A DNA stretch of 64,000 nucleotides from Methanoculleus formosensis (GTDB lineage: Archaea > Halobacteriota > Methanomicrobia > Methanomicrobiales > Methanoculleaceae): contig NZ_VHLL01000002.1 of the NCBI RefSeq assembly GCF_025384765.1, positions 248,001 to 312,000 of the forward strand, read 5' to 3'. The notes under the pieces were generated by a model. The model ran no database searches, was not told the origin of the DNA, and was given only the letters and a program-made list of their open reading frames with translations. The first letter of the stretch is position 1, and each line of letters opens with the position of its first letter. Shown here piece after piece: positions 1-8,310 of the stretch. The position numbers were made by a program, and so were the translations under genes.

Positions 1-1
1 C

Positions 2-1237
2 GAGCGGCGGGTGGAGGAGAAGGTGGCGGAGTCGGGCGACCTCCTCGACGAACGGGCGGCGGCGATGCTGGTCGTCAGGGATCTGGGCCGCTCGCACATC
101 CGTATACGCGACCTCGCGGCCGCCCCGAGCCTCGCCTGCTTCTTTGCAAAGGTGCTTGCCGTCGAGGAGCCCCGGGAGTTCGAACGGCCCGACGGCGCCC
201 CCGGCATCGTCGCGAACGTGACGGTGGGCGACGAGACGGGGAGAGCCCGGCTGACCCTCTGGGACGAGAAGGCCGCTGCGGTCTCGGAGATCGCGGTCGG
301 CGACGTCCTCGAGATCCTCGGCCGGCCGAAGGGCAGAGGGAAGGTTCCCGACGTCACCGCCGTCGCCGTCCAGGAGGCGGCCTGCGAGATCACCTGCGAG
401 GAGACTGCGACCTCCGGGGGGCCCGGGCCCGCGGGGGACCTCGAGGTCCGGCTGATCGCGGTCGAGAGCCCGCGGACGTTCAAGCGCCGCGACGGAACGG
501 AGGGCGAGATGGTCGAGGCGGTGGTCGGGAACGAGGACGGCGTCTTCCGGCTCGTCGCCTGGGCGCCGGACGTCCTCCTCGGGGTGGAGCCGGGGGAGAG
601 CGTCGTCATCCGCGGCGCGACCGCCCGCGAGAACGACACTGCGATCGAGTACAGCCTCGGCGAGTCCGCGTCCGTCACGCCCTCCGACCACGAGATTGAT
701 ATCCCGATGGACGCCGTCGCCGATCTCAAGGAGGGGGGGCGATACTCTCTTGCCGGGACGGTGATCTCCGTCCAGCCCCCGCACTCCTTCGTCACGCGGA
801 ACGGGCGGCAGTCCTCGGTCAGGAACCTGGTCATCGCCGATCCGACCGGCGAGACCCCGGTTGTCATCTGGGGAGAGAAGGCAGACGAGCACCTGGCGCC
901 CGGCGACCGACTCTCACTCTACAACGCGACCGCACGCCGGGGACGTTACGGCGATCTCGAGGTGCACCTCTCGTGGGGGAGCGCGCTCGTCGTCCACGGC
1001 GAGGAGGAGGAGATCGAGGTGACAGGGACGGTCATCGCCACCCGGCAAGGGACCGCTCTCGAGACCGGCGACGCCTGTTACCTTCTCCGTGACCCGCTGC
1101 CCGTCGGATATACCGTGCGCGTCCGGGGAATCGTGCACAGGGGCGTGATCAGCCCGGGCAGTATCGAGGCCGTAGAGCCAGATCTCGATGCTCTGCAGCG
1201 CCGCCTGGATCGGTTCTCCAGGCAACAGCGATCCTGA
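2..1237 (+). CDS. rpa: Replication protein A, single-stranded DNA-binding protein (5' end outside window)
   Basis: This is an archaeal RPA-type protein that coats single-stranded DNA in replication, repair and recombination. At least three OB folds can be recognised at about residues 30-130, 145-230 and 240-330. Each contains the same pattern of a strand entering RDG/RNG, followed by a GxxxLVxWxE-like strand; the first has LTLWDE and the third VVIWGE. A shorter fourth OB-like segment follows at about 335-395. The frame is open to the window edge and no convincing start or ribosome binding site is seen, so the protein is probably N-terminally truncated here. It lies 94 nt upstream of radA in the same direction, which fits a recombination function. 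Confidence 0.85.
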   Translation, partial: ERRVEEKVAESGDLLDERAAAMLVVRDLGRSHIRIRDLAAAPSLACFFAKVLAVEEPREFERPDGAPGIVANVTVGDETGRARLTLWDEKAAAVSEIAVGDVLEILGRPKGRGKVPDVTAVAVQEAACEITCEETATSGGPGPAGDLEVRLIAVESPRTFKRRDGTEGEMVEAVVGNEDGVFRLVAWAPDVLLGVEPGESVVIRGATARENDTAIEYSLGESASVTPSDHEIDIPMDAVADLKEGGRYSLAGTVISVQPPHSFVTRNGRQSSVRNLVIADPTGETPVVIWGEKADEHLAPGDRLSLYNATARRGRYGDLEVHLSWGSALVVHGEEEEIEVTGTVIATRQGTALETGDACYLLRDPLPVGYTVRVRGIVHRGVISPGSIEAVEPDLDALQRRLDRFSRQQRS

Positions 1238-1331
1238 TCTTCACTTTCACCCCGCACGGCAAGCGACCTTTATGTCTCCGGCTAAAGACTCTAGTGTATC
1301 AAACATACCTAGAGATCAAGTGAGGAATGAG

Positions 1332-2306
1332 ATGTCAGAGATTGATCTTGAAGACTTACCAGGCGTTGGACCAACCACCGCCGAAAAACTCCGGGAAGCC
1401 GGATACGGAACCGTCGAGAGCGTTGCGACGGCCACCACATCGGACCTCGCCGAGGCGGCGGAGATCGGTGAGGCCACGGCAAAGAAGGTGATCCTCGCCG
1501 CCCGGAAGATGGCGGATATCGGCGGGTTCAAGACCGGCAGGGATATCCTCGACAAGAGGAAGGACATCAAGAAACTCCGGACGCTGGTGCCCGAGTTCGA
1601 CGAACTGGTCGGCGGCGGCCTCGAGACGCAGGCGATAACGGAGGTCTACGGCGAGTTCGGGTCGGGGAAGAGCCAGATCGTCCACCAGATGGCCGTGAAC
1701 GTCCAGCTCCCTGAAGAACTCGGCGGCCTCGGCGGCTCGGCCATCTACGTCGACACCGAGAACACCTTCCGGCCGGAACGGATAGAGCAGATGCTTGCCG
1801 GCCTCCCCGAAGAGGCGGAACTCGGGGATATCGAGAATGTCCTCGAACGGATCCACGTCGCGCGGGCGCACAGCTCCGACCATCAGATGCTGCTCCTCGA
1901 GACAGCACGGGAACTCGCAAACGAGCTGCGGAACTCCGACTACCCGGTGAGGCTCTTCATCATCGACTCGCTGACGTCGCTCTTCCGTTCGGAGTACGCG
2001 GGACGGGGCACCCTTGCCCCCCGGCAGCAGAAACTGAACCGCCACATGCACGATCTCCTGAAACTGCTCGACGACCACAACGCCGTCGGCCTCGTGACCA
2101 ACCAGGTGATGTCGAACCCCGGCATCCTCTTCGGCGACCCCACGAAACCGATCGGCGGCAACATCGTAGGGCACACCGCAACCTTCCGGCTCTACCTCCG
2201 TAAGAGCAAGGGCGGCAAGAGAGTTGCCCGCCTGGTGGACAGCCCGAACCTCCCCGAGGGCGAGGCGGCGTTCATGGTCGAGCAGGCAGGACTCAAGCAG
2301 TGCTGA
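1332..2306 (+). CDS. radA: DNA repair and recombination protein RadA
   Basis: RadA is the archaeal RecA/Rad51 recombinase, which forms filaments on ssDNA and carries out ATP-dependent strand exchange. The N-terminal helix-hairpin-helix domain (residues 1-60) contains [12 protein letters not shown]. The ATPase core has the Walker A GEFGSGKS at 107-114 and a Walker B segment [11 protein letters not shown]. Loop regions such as [15 protein letters not shown] are typical of the family. The frame is open further upstream, but ATG at 1332 gives 324 aa, the usual RadA length, and follows a purine-rich GAGGAATGAG. The stop overlaps the start of the next gene by 7 nt, so the two are probably translated from one message. 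Confidence 0.97.
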   Translation: MSEIDLEDLPGVGPTTAEKLREAGYGTVESVATATTSDLAEAAEIGEATAKKVILAARKMADIGGFKTGRDILDKRKDIKKLRTLVPEFDELVGGGLETQAITEVYGEFGSGKSQIVHQMAVNVQLPEELGGLGGSAIYVDTENTFRPERIEQMLAGLPEEAELGDIENVLERIHVARAHSSDHQMLLLETARELANELRNSDYPVRLFIIDSLTSLFRSEYAGRGTLAPRQQKLNRHMHDLLKLLDDHNAVGLVTNQVMSNPGILFGDPTKPIGGNIVGHTATFRLYLRKSKGGKRVARLVDSPNLPEGEAAFMVEQAGLKQC

Positions 2307-3004
2307 AAGCGCTCGTAACGGACGTCGACGGCACCATCACCGACCGGCGGCGGCGGATCAACACCCCCGCCGTCGAGGCCGTCCGGACGCTCATCGACGC
2401 CGGGGTTGAGGTGGTCTTCGCGAGCGGCAACACCGTCTGCTTCATGGACGGGCTCTGCAAGATGGTCGGGACGGACGGGACGATCATCGGCGAGAACGGC
2501 GGCGTCTACCGGAGGGGGTTTTCCGGCACCCTCCGTGTCCCCGGCGACAAAAAGGCCTGCCTTGCGGCGTTCGAGGTTCTCAACGACTATTTTGCCGGGA
2601 AAGGCGTGGAACTCGAGCTCTTCGGAGAGCAGTACCGGTTCGCCGACGTCGCCTTCGCCCGGAACATCGACCCCGACGAGGCAAGAGCGGTCATCCGCGA
2701 CCACGATCTCTCCGTCCGGGTGCTCGACACCGGGTTTGCAATCCACCTCCAGACCCCCGGCGTGAGCAAGGGGGCAGCGCTCACGGCACTTGCCCGCGAG
2801 ATGGGGGTCTCAACCGACGATATGATGGCCGTCGGCGACTCCGAGAACGACATCGAGATGCTTGAGGCCGCCGGTATCGGTGTTGCGGTGCGAAACGCCC
2901 CCCCCGCGGTGCAGGCGGCGGCGGACCGAGTCACCGAAGGAGCCTACGGGGACGGGTTCGTGGAAGCGGTAAAAAAGTATTATCCCTATCTTTTCAGCAG
3001 GTAG
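2300..3004 (+). CDS. Phosphoglycolate phosphatase, archaeal HAD family
   Basis: This is a haloacid dehalogenase hydrolase of the archaeal phosphoglycolate phosphatase type (TA0175-like, Cof subfamily). It probably dephosphorylates phosphoglycolate or a related sugar phosphate. Motif I is DVDGT with the nucleophile Asp8 and acid/base Asp10, and motif IV is [10 protein letters not shown] near residue 178. A cap domain lies between them. The 234-aa length fits the family (about 225-230 aa). It starts at GTG overlapping the radA stop by 7 nt. Its 3' end overlaps the convergent PRC-barrel gene by 19 nt. Confidence 0.88.
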   Translation: MLKALVTDVDGTITDRRRRINTPAVEAVRTLIDAGVEVVFASGNTVCFMDGLCKMVGTDGTIIGENGGVYRRGFSGTLRVPGDKKACLAAFEVLNDYFAGKGVELELFGEQYRFADVAFARNIDPDEARAVIRDHDLSVRVLDTGFAIHLQTPGVSKGAALTALAREMGVSTDDMMAVGDSENDIEMLEAAGIGVAVRNAPPAVQAAADRVTEGAYGDGFVEAVKKYYPYLFSR

Positions 3005-3237
3005 CGGTCGACGACGACATAATCTTTTATATCCTTCACCGCCTCGAACGGCACGAGCATCTTGTCCCCGTCCGTCCTGTAGCCGTCGGTCTTGAACGTC
3101 TCGTCCGGTTTGACGAGCAGGTCGACGACCTGCCCCGTGTTGAGGTCGACGATGATATTCTTGATGATTCCGATGAGCATGCCATCATTACTCATCAATC
3201 TTTTCCTCGCAAGGGAACGGCAGAAGGTTTTGGTCAT
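2986..3237 (-). CDS. PRC-barrel domain protein
   Basis: This is a small single-domain PRC-barrel protein of 83 aa. Members of this archaeal family are suspected of roles in RNA or ribosome-associated processes, but the function is not established. The fold is suggested by the pattern of short beta strands: SNDGMLIGIIKNIIVD, then VVDLLVKPDE, then KMLVPFEAVKDIKDYVVVD. ATG at 3237 is preferred over the longer frame (to 3291) because a TATA box at 3262-3270 would place transcription start at about 3239, making the message nearly leaderless. It is convergent with the phosphatase gene. Confidence 0.85.
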   Translation of the reverse strand: MTKTFCRSLARKRLMSNDGMLIGIIKNIIVDLNTGQVVDLLVKPDETFKTDGYRTDGDKMLVPFEAVKDIKDYVVVDRYLLKR

Positions 3238-3261
3238 ATAAAACCGTGGGGCGTTTGTACT

Positions 3262-3270
3262 ATTTATAAT
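3262..3270 (-). promoter_or_regulatory. TATA box of the PRC-barrel gene
   Basis: On the minus strand this reads ATTATAAAT. It lies about 27 nt upstream of the ATG at 3237, so the transcript would begin at or within a few bases of the start codon. The reading is by eye from the sequence; no transcription data support it. Confidence 0.55.
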
Positions 3271-3425
3271 TTCTAAATCCGATGAAATCACGGAAAAGAG
3301 CGTTACAGGGAATTGTCAGAGATGCATGCGCCGCCGTTGCCCGGAGCAGAGAGTCGGAGAGAGAGGCGCTCTCAACCGGAGGAATGCATACCGGATCGAT
3401 AGGGTTCCAAAAAGAGGTTTTCGGG

Positions 3426-3635
3426 TTATTTCACGGTTTCAGCCGCCATCCTGACATCGGTTGCCTTGACCGTCTTCCTGCCGGCGTGACCCGCCAGCTT
3501 GATCGCCTCTTTCGCAATCCGTGACGCGTACTGCTCCATCAGCTTCGCAAGTTCTTCATTGGCGTCGGAACTCACGCGCTCCGCGCCGGATTTTTTCACG
3601 ATTCTGCCAACAGGTGCCAGCGGTATATCAGTCAT
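3426..3635 (-). CDS. Archaeal histone
   Basis: This is a single histone-fold protein of 69 aa that dimerises and wraps DNA. The sequence shows the typical N-terminal IPLAPVGRIVKKSGAERVS, the central EELAKLMEQYASRIAKEAIKLA helix region (split here between helices 2 and its neighbours), and the C-terminal RKTVKATDVRMA motif that binds DNA. There is no tail. It is monocistronic, with its own TATA box about 90 nt upstream of the ATG and a perfect inverted repeat in between. Confidence 0.97.
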   Translation of the reverse strand: MTDIPLAPVGRIVKKSGAERVSSDANEELAKLMEQYASRIAKEAIKLAGHAGRKTVKATDVRMAAETVK

Positions 3636-3658
3636 GATCCATTTTCCCCCTTTTCATT

Positions 3659-3691
3659 GAGTTCTGTGAAATGTACTCACACACAGAACTC
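3659..3691 (-). promoter_or_regulatory. Perfect 10-bp inverted repeat in the histone leader
   Basis: GAGTTCTGTG at 3659-3668 is the exact reverse complement of CACAGAACTC at 3682-3691, separated by 13 nt. If transcription begins about 26 nt downstream of the TATA box at 3719-3728, the repeat sits just inside the untranslated leader of the histone message. It could act as a stem-loop in RNA or as a dimeric repressor site near the start of transcription. Confidence 0.6.
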
Positions 3692-3718
3692 GTTTGACAG
3701 AAGCACCATAGGTATCCT

Positions 3719-3728
3719 CATATAAATA
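3719..3728 (-). promoter_or_regulatory. TATA box of the histone gene
   Basis: Reads TATTTATATG on the minus strand. It predicts a transcription start near 3697 and a leader of about 60 nt, longer than for most neighbours in this window. Confidence 0.5.
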
Positions 3729-3779
3729 CTTATCCCCCATTAGAGGGGTTGAAGCGCAAAATTTCGAACGGGGAGGGGA

Positions 3780-4661
3780 TCAAAGTGAGGGAAAGACCCG
3801 AATTATATCGGTCTGGGTAACGATCCCGACGGGCTTGTCGTCCTCGACCACAATCAGTCTCCCGATCTCCCGTTCCTTGAACCGGCCCACGAGCTCATAG
3901 AGCCGGATCGACGACGGCGCCTCGACCACATCGGCCGTCATGACTCCGGCAACCGGCGTATCCAGCGTCAGCCCCTCGTCCAGGGCGCGGGCGACATCGC
4001 TCAGTGTCACGATGCCCACGAGTTCTTCGCCGTCCTTCATCACCGGCGCGCCGTGGATATGGTGGGTATTGAAGAGGCGCACGGCATCGCGGAGGGTGGC
4101 GGTGGACGGCAGGGTCAGGAGCGGGGTGCTCATATAGTGCTTGATGGGCTGTTTCGGGAGGGATATCATCTCGGAGACGCTGATGAGGAGTGCCTGCAGG
4201 TTCTCGTCCATCCCGAAGACCTCGCCGCGGACGAGGAGTTTATTCACCGGCGTGGGACCGATCGAGACCATATCCCCAATGCGGAAGAGTTTCACGCTTC
4301 CGATGATCCGTACCATCGCCTGGCAGAGGTCGGGGTGGCAGAGGGTGGTGAACCCGAGCTCCGTGACGCGGACGCCCCTCACCTTCTCGCCGTCGCGGAA
4401 GATCGGTACCTCGGACTGGTGCTCGAGATCCCCGAGATTCAGTTCCCGGTAGGCTTCTGCAGTCGGGCTGTATCCTCCTTTCGGGCCGGGGACGCCTTCG
4501 ACCAGCCCGAGAGCCTTCAAAGCCTGCATCTGGTTGCGGACGGTCCCGGGGTTGCGCTTCAGCACCTCTGCGATCTCCTCACCTTTTATAGAGTGGGAAG
4601 ACTGATGATATAGGGTAATCAGGGTTATCAGGATATCCTTCTGAATCGGAGAGAGCTCCAT
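3780..4661 (-). CDS. Transcriptional regulator with winged helix and paired CBS domains
   Basis: This is a 293-aa putative regulator. Residues 1-75 form a winged helix-turn-helix (SIKGEEIAEVLKRNPGTVRNQMQALKALGLVEG, here spanning the recognition helix and wing, followed by PGPKGGYSPT). A middle domain (about 80-165) of unknown fold follows. Two CBS motifs (about 175-230 and 238-293) usually bind adenosine nucleotides and could sense energy status. This architecture is common in methanogens, and its targets are not known. It is divergent from the GTPase gene with only 39 bp between them. A TATA-like TATTTAAA at 4684-4691 would place its transcript start at the ATG. Confidence 0.85.
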   Translation of the reverse strand: MELSPIQKDILITLITLYHQSSHSIKGEEIAEVLKRNPGTVRNQMQALKALGLVEGVPGPKGGYSPTAEAYRELNLGDLEHQSEVPIFRDGEKVRGVRVTELGFTTLCHPDLCQAMVRIIGSVKLFRIGDMVSIGPTPVNKLLVRGEVFGMDENLQALLISVSEMISLPKQPIKHYMSTPLLTLPSTATLRDAVRLFNTHHIHGAPVMKDGEELVGIVTLSDVARALDEGLTLDTPVAGVMTADVVEAPSSIRLYELVGRFKEREIGRLIVVEDDKPVGIVTQTDIIRVFPSL

Positions 4662-4671
4662 AATTATCAGT

Positions 4672-4691
4672 GATTATACGTTGTTTAAATA
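4672..4691. promoter_or_regulatory. Overlapping divergent promoters with little or no leader
   Basis: Within the 39-bp gap, TATTTAAA (minus strand, 4684-4691) lies about 26 nt from the start codon at 4661. GATTATACG (plus strand, about 4672-4680) lies about 25 nt from the GTG at 4701. Both messages would start at or near their start codons, and polymerase binding at one should block the other. Confidence 0.45.
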
Positions 4692-4700
4692 CATTAGGTT

Positions 4701-5690
4701 GTGCGTACCGTGGAATTTGAAACCATCCCGACCGTTCCGACGGCTGACGAGGTGCTCGACCGCAGTCTCCGGAGAGCGGCAGCCAAAAAGAAACTGAAGA
4801 CCAACATCGATACCGCGAACGAGGAATTCGTGCGGGCGGTCGGGAGCGCCATCCACGACAAACTCAAAAGCGTGGTCAGTTCGTTCCCGAGTTTCGAGCG
4901 GCTCTCCCCCTTCTACCAGGAGGCGGCCGACATCCTGGTCTCGCTCGACCGGCTGAAGAAGTCCCTCGGCGCCGTCACCTGGGCGGCCGACCAGGTCAGG
5001 GCCATCGGCTCCGGCTACGCCCGCAGCATGCGCAAGGCCGAGGAGACCGACCGGAAACGGAAGCAGGCCGTCGCCCGCATGGCCTCGATCGTTCACCAGG
5101 TGGGAGACGACCTCCTCTACCTCAACGAAGCGAGGAACGTCCTGCGAAAACTCCCGCACGTAAGCGAGGACGAGTTCACCGTAGTGGTGGCGGGGTTCCC
5201 GAACGTCGGGAAGTCCTCGTTCATCAGGCTCGTCTCGACGGCGGAGCCCGAGATCGCCGCCTACCCCTTCACCACCAAGGGGATCATCGTCGGTCACCGC
5301 GAGATCGGGAAGCGCGACCGGATCCAGTTCATCGATACGCCCGGCGTCCTCGAACGCCCGGCAGAGGAGAGGAACCCCATCGAGCGGCAGGCGGTCAGCG
5401 CCATCACCAACACGGCCGACGTCGTCCTCTTCATCCTGGACGCAAGCGAACACTGCGGCTACTCGCTCGACGACCAGAAGAGGCTTCTTCTGGAGATCGA
5501 AAGTCTCCTCGACGTGCCGGTGGTGACGGTCGCAAACAAGGCGGACATCCAGGGGCTCGAGGGCTATCCGGCGATGTCCACGCTCACCGGCGAAGGGGTG
5601 GAGGAGGCGCTCGATATCCTGCTCAAACACCGAAAAGAAGCCACGAAAACGAGCCTGCGAGAGCCGCCCCAACCAGAAACCCAAGAATAG
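4701..5690 (+). CDS. NOG1-family GTP-binding protein
   Basis: This is a GTPase of the Obg/NOG1 type, associated in archaea and eukaryotes with large ribosomal subunit assembly. An N-terminal helical domain (1-155) carries the NOG1 pattern with many basic helices. The G domain begins at about 158 with G1 GFPNVGKSS (165-173), G3 DTPG near 215 and G4 NKAD near 270. The 329-aa length is normal for the archaeal form. It starts with GTG. Its last 68 nt overlap the convergent presenilin-like gene, so the two 3' ends are encoded on both strands. Confidence 0.92.
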   Translation: MRTVEFETIPTVPTADEVLDRSLRRAAAKKKLKTNIDTANEEFVRAVGSAIHDKLKSVVSSFPSFERLSPFYQEAADILVSLDRLKKSLGAVTWAADQVRAIGSGYARSMRKAEETDRKRKQAVARMASIVHQVGDDLLYLNEARNVLRKLPHVSEDEFTVVVAGFPNVGKSSFIRLVSTAEPEIAAYPFTTKGIIVGHREIGKRDRIQFIDTPGVLERPAEERNPIERQAVSAITNTADVVLFILDASEHCGYSLDDQKRLLLEIESLLDVPVVTVANKADIQGLEGYPAMSTLTGEGVEEALDILLKHRKEATKTSLREPPQPETQE

Positions 5691-6537
5691 CCCCACCGTT
5701 CAGTGACGGGAGCCCCGCCTGGGGGTTGCCCTTGTTGACGAAGTAGAGGAGCACCCCGAGCCCTGCAAGCGATCCCACCATCGCACCGAGTGTCGGGGCG
5801 GAGAGGGTCCAGATGACCGCGGGCGCGTCCACGAAGACGTGCGACGAGACGACAAGGATCGAGGGCATGATCAGGTCGCCCATGCCCATGACGAACGCGC
5901 CGCGCTCCTCCCCGCCACCGATGTTGAGCCCCTCTTTTCTGAACGAGTAGTCCGCCCTCTTCGGGACCACGACCATGATGGGCGCCTTCGTCTCGAGGAC
6001 GCCTTCGGCGAGGGTGATCATGTGTTTTGTCCGGTAGACCGATATGGCATCGTAGATCGCGAGCAGCACGAGCAGCACGATCACCGGCAGGACGGCGAGG
6101 GATATCCCGAAGATGGACGCAATCCCGGCGGAGATCAGCACGCCGAGGATATCGATGACGTACCACTCCGGGTAGAGGTAGAGGAGCGCCGTCGCCGCTA
6201 CGGCGCCGATGAGCGTCCCTGCCGCGGCGGCGGCGGTCGACCCGAACAGGAGGAGGGAGAGCGCGCCGAATATGTAGAGGAACGTCATGAAGAGCGCGAA
6301 CCCGATGAAGACGGCGATGAACCGCCGCCCCCCTTTCCGGATCAGGAAGAGCAGAACCAGCGTAAAGGCGAGCAGCATCCCTATGAATATCAGGGAATTC
6401 GCCACCGATTCGGGATCTTCAAATGCAATAAGCCCCGCCGCCTGCATGGGCGTGACGAGGATGACGGCGATGATCTGGACGAACAAAAGCATCAGGGCCA
6501 TTCCGAGAATTGGCAGCCAGTCGCGTATCTGCATCAC
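5623..6537 (-). CDS. Presenilin/signal peptide peptidase-like intramembrane aspartyl protease
   Basis: This 304-aa polytopic membrane protein has about nine hydrophobic segments. The diagnostic motifs of family A22 are present: YD at 162-163 and GMGD at 218-221, whose aspartates (163 and 221) form the active site. A GLPSL at 276-280 stands where family members usually have the PAL motif. It is expected to cleave transmembrane segments within the membrane, and natural substrates in methanogens are unknown. The long linker between the two active-site helices (about 170-210) is soluble. The gene ends inside the convergent GTPase gene and is divergent from the small membrane protein at 6592. Confidence 0.88.
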   Translation of the reverse strand: MMQIRDWLPILGMALMLLFVQIIAVILVTPMQAAGLIAFEDPESVANSLIFIGMLLAFTLVLLFLIRKGGRRFIAVFIGFALFMTFLYIFGALSLLLFGSTAAAAAGTLIGAVAATALLYLYPEWYVIDILGVLISAGIASIFGISLAVLPVIVLLVLLAIYDAISVYRTKHMITLAEGVLETKAPIMVVVPKRADYSFRKEGLNIGGGEERGAFVMGMGDLIMPSILVVSSHVFVDAPAVIWTLSAPTLGAMVGSLAGLGVLLYFVNKGNPQAGLPSLNGGAILGFLVGAALAGSFSWLLFGV

Positions 6538-6591
6538 AAAACTCCACCCATGATAGGTAGGTTAATTAATGCATCCTCATCATTTTAAATT

Positions 6592-6906
6592 ATGGAGATT
6601 CGCGAACTCATCGGCGATATCGTTCTCACCATCGTGATGGTTGTCTCCACCGTCGTGCTGGTGATGCGGTTCTGGCAGGACCTGACCATAGCGATTGCTG
6701 CAACGCTCATGATGCTCTCCCTCGGGGGGCTGCTTATCTCTCTCGGCATGAAGATCGTGAGCCTTGAGCAGAGCGTCGTGCAACGGGAGCGCACCATGCG
6801 CGTGAACATGGAAGAGATGAGCAATGCGATGGCCGCCCGGTACGACAACACGGTGAGCCACATGGAGGAGATCGTCGACGGCCTCTCCCGGCGGATGTAC
6901 CGGTGA
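6592..6906 (+). CDS. Small membrane protein with C-terminal coiled coil
   Basis: This is a 104-aa protein of unknown function. Two hydrophobic helices (about 8-26 and 31-52) are followed by a charged, heptad-like helix (about 55-100). The protein would therefore be anchored in the membrane with a helical tail on one side. The ATG follows an AT-rich TTAATTAATG region whose position would allow a leaderless transcript. It lies 48 nt upstream of the FEN1 gene in the same direction and may be co-transcribed with it. Confidence 0.65.
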   Translation: MEIRELIGDIVLTIVMVVSTVVLVMRFWQDLTIAIAATLMMLSLGGLLISLGMKIVSLEQSVVQRERTMRVNMEEMSNAMAARYDNTVSHMEEIVDGLSRRMYR

Positions 6907-6954
6907 ACCGGATCGCCACCTTAATGGCATCTCCCTCTCTCATGAATAGGTAGC

Positions 6955-7956
6955 ATGGGCGTTGCAATCCGGGATATCCTGACAGACAGTAAAGAGGCGT
7001 TGACGTGGGACGATCTATCCGGTATCGCGGCACTGGACGCCCATAACGCGCTCTACCAGTTCCTCTCCATCATCCGGCAGCCGGACGGAACCCCACTGAT
7101 GAACGGTGCGGGGAGGGTCACCTCGCACCTCTCCGGCATCCTCTTTCGAACGGTGAACTTCCTGGAGAAGGGGATCCGTCCGGTCTTTGTCTTCGACGGA
7201 AAGCCCCCCGAGTTCAAGCAGGAGACGATCGACGAGCGGCGCGAAATCCGCGCCAGGGCCGACGAGGCCTGGAAGACGGCGCTCCGGGAGGGTGACATGG
7301 AGGAGGCCTACAAGCAGGCGAGCGCGTCCGCCCGCATCGACAGCCACATCATCGCATCGTCCCGTGAACTCCTCGACCTGCTCGGCATCCCCTGGGTGCA
7401 GGCGCCGAGCGAGGGCGAAGCGCAGGCGGCCCATATGGCGCGGCAGGGAAAGGTCACCTACGCCGTCTCCCAGGACTACGACTCGCTCCTCTTCGGTTCT
7501 CCGGTGCTGGTGCGAAACCTCACCGTCAGCGGCCGGCGTAAGATGCGGGGACGGACGATCACCGTGAACCCCGAACGGATCGTCCTCTCCTCCCTCCTCG
7601 ACTGCCTCGCCGTCACGAGGGAGGAACTCGTCGAGATCGGCATTCTGGTGGGGACGGACTTCAACCCGGGCATCCGGGGCGTCGGCGGCAAGACCGCCCT
7701 GAAGATCGTCCAGAAAGGCGGGTTCGAGGAGACGATCGCCGAGAAGCAGCCCGGGTTCGACCCGGCTCCCGTCCGGGAGTTCTTCCTCGACCCGCCGGTC
7801 ACCGACGACTACACCCTCGAATGGGGGACGCCGGACGTCGACGGGGTTATCGAGATGCTCTCCGGCCGCTACGACTTCTCTGAGGAGCGGGTCAGGGGCG
7901 CCCTCGCCAAGGTCTCGGTGAAGGCGACGCAGAAGACGCTGGATGCCTGGTTCTGA
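6955..7956 (+). CDS. fen: Flap endonuclease 1
   Basis: FEN1 is a structure-specific nuclease that removes 5' flaps during Okazaki fragment maturation and long-patch repair. Metal-binding carboxylates are visible at Asp28 (ALDAHNAL), Asp81 (FVFDGKPP), in SEGEAQAA, in QDYDSLLFG and in [10 protein letters not shown]. The helix-hairpin-helix follows as GVGGKTALK. The C-terminus QKTLDAWF (326-333) is a PCNA-interacting PIP box. The length of 333 aa is normal. ATG at 6955 is 4 nt after a purine-containing GGTAGC, and the family's MGVAI-type N-terminus supports this start. Confidence 0.96.
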   Translation: MGVAIRDILTDSKEALTWDDLSGIAALDAHNALYQFLSIIRQPDGTPLMNGAGRVTSHLSGILFRTVNFLEKGIRPVFVFDGKPPEFKQETIDERREIRARADEAWKTALREGDMEEAYKQASASARIDSHIIASSRELLDLLGIPWVQAPSEGEAQAAHMARQGKVTYAVSQDYDSLLFGSPVLVRNLTVSGRRKMRGRTITVNPERIVLSSLLDCLAVTREELVEIGILVGTDFNPGIRGVGGKTALKIVQKGGFEETIAEKQPGFDPAPVREFFLDPPVTDDYTLEWGTPDVDGVIEMLSGRYDFSEERVRGALAKVSVKATQKTLDAWF

Positions 7957-8310
7957 TACGCCGCCTCCCGGGAGAAAATCTCAAATTGGCGCTCGATCCT
8001 GGAAACCGAAGGTCTCCTTTTTTGAATGGCGCATCGGAAGACGACACAACAGATATATGCCAGAACGACCAAGTAAGCCAATTGATAAAGAACTCCCAGG
8101 CCTTCAAGACAGGATGGGGAGTGCAGGGACCGAAAGCGGACAGGCACAATCTCTGATTACCGTTCAGTCTCCCGGACTATTATCGACCTTTCGTTCTCCC
8201 GGCTCATCCGGGCTATTCCCCGGAACCTCCCCCCTGTCTTCCAGCGTCGCCCTATAACCACGGTGGCCCTGCCGGACCGCCGTTAAACGCTACCCTGACA
8301 GGTGATTGAT
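7957..8310. other. Intergenic region with a possible orphan promoter
   Basis: This stretch holds no convincing gene. A short T-run (CCTTTTTTGAA, about 8017-8027) could end the FEN1 transcript. CAGATATATGCC at about 8049-8060 resembles a TATA box on the plus strand. It is followed by ACTCCC and GGGAGT about 25 nt apart, which could pair as a stem. CCTATAACC near 8251 is a candidate TATA element for the gene at 8311. A 104-codon open frame here has no family features and codon use unlike its neighbours. Confidence 0.4.

Noticed and set aside
7943-8257. 104-codon frame between fen and the DUF2193 gene
   Set aside because: Starts inside fen, is Ser/Pro/Gly-rich and has no family resemblance.
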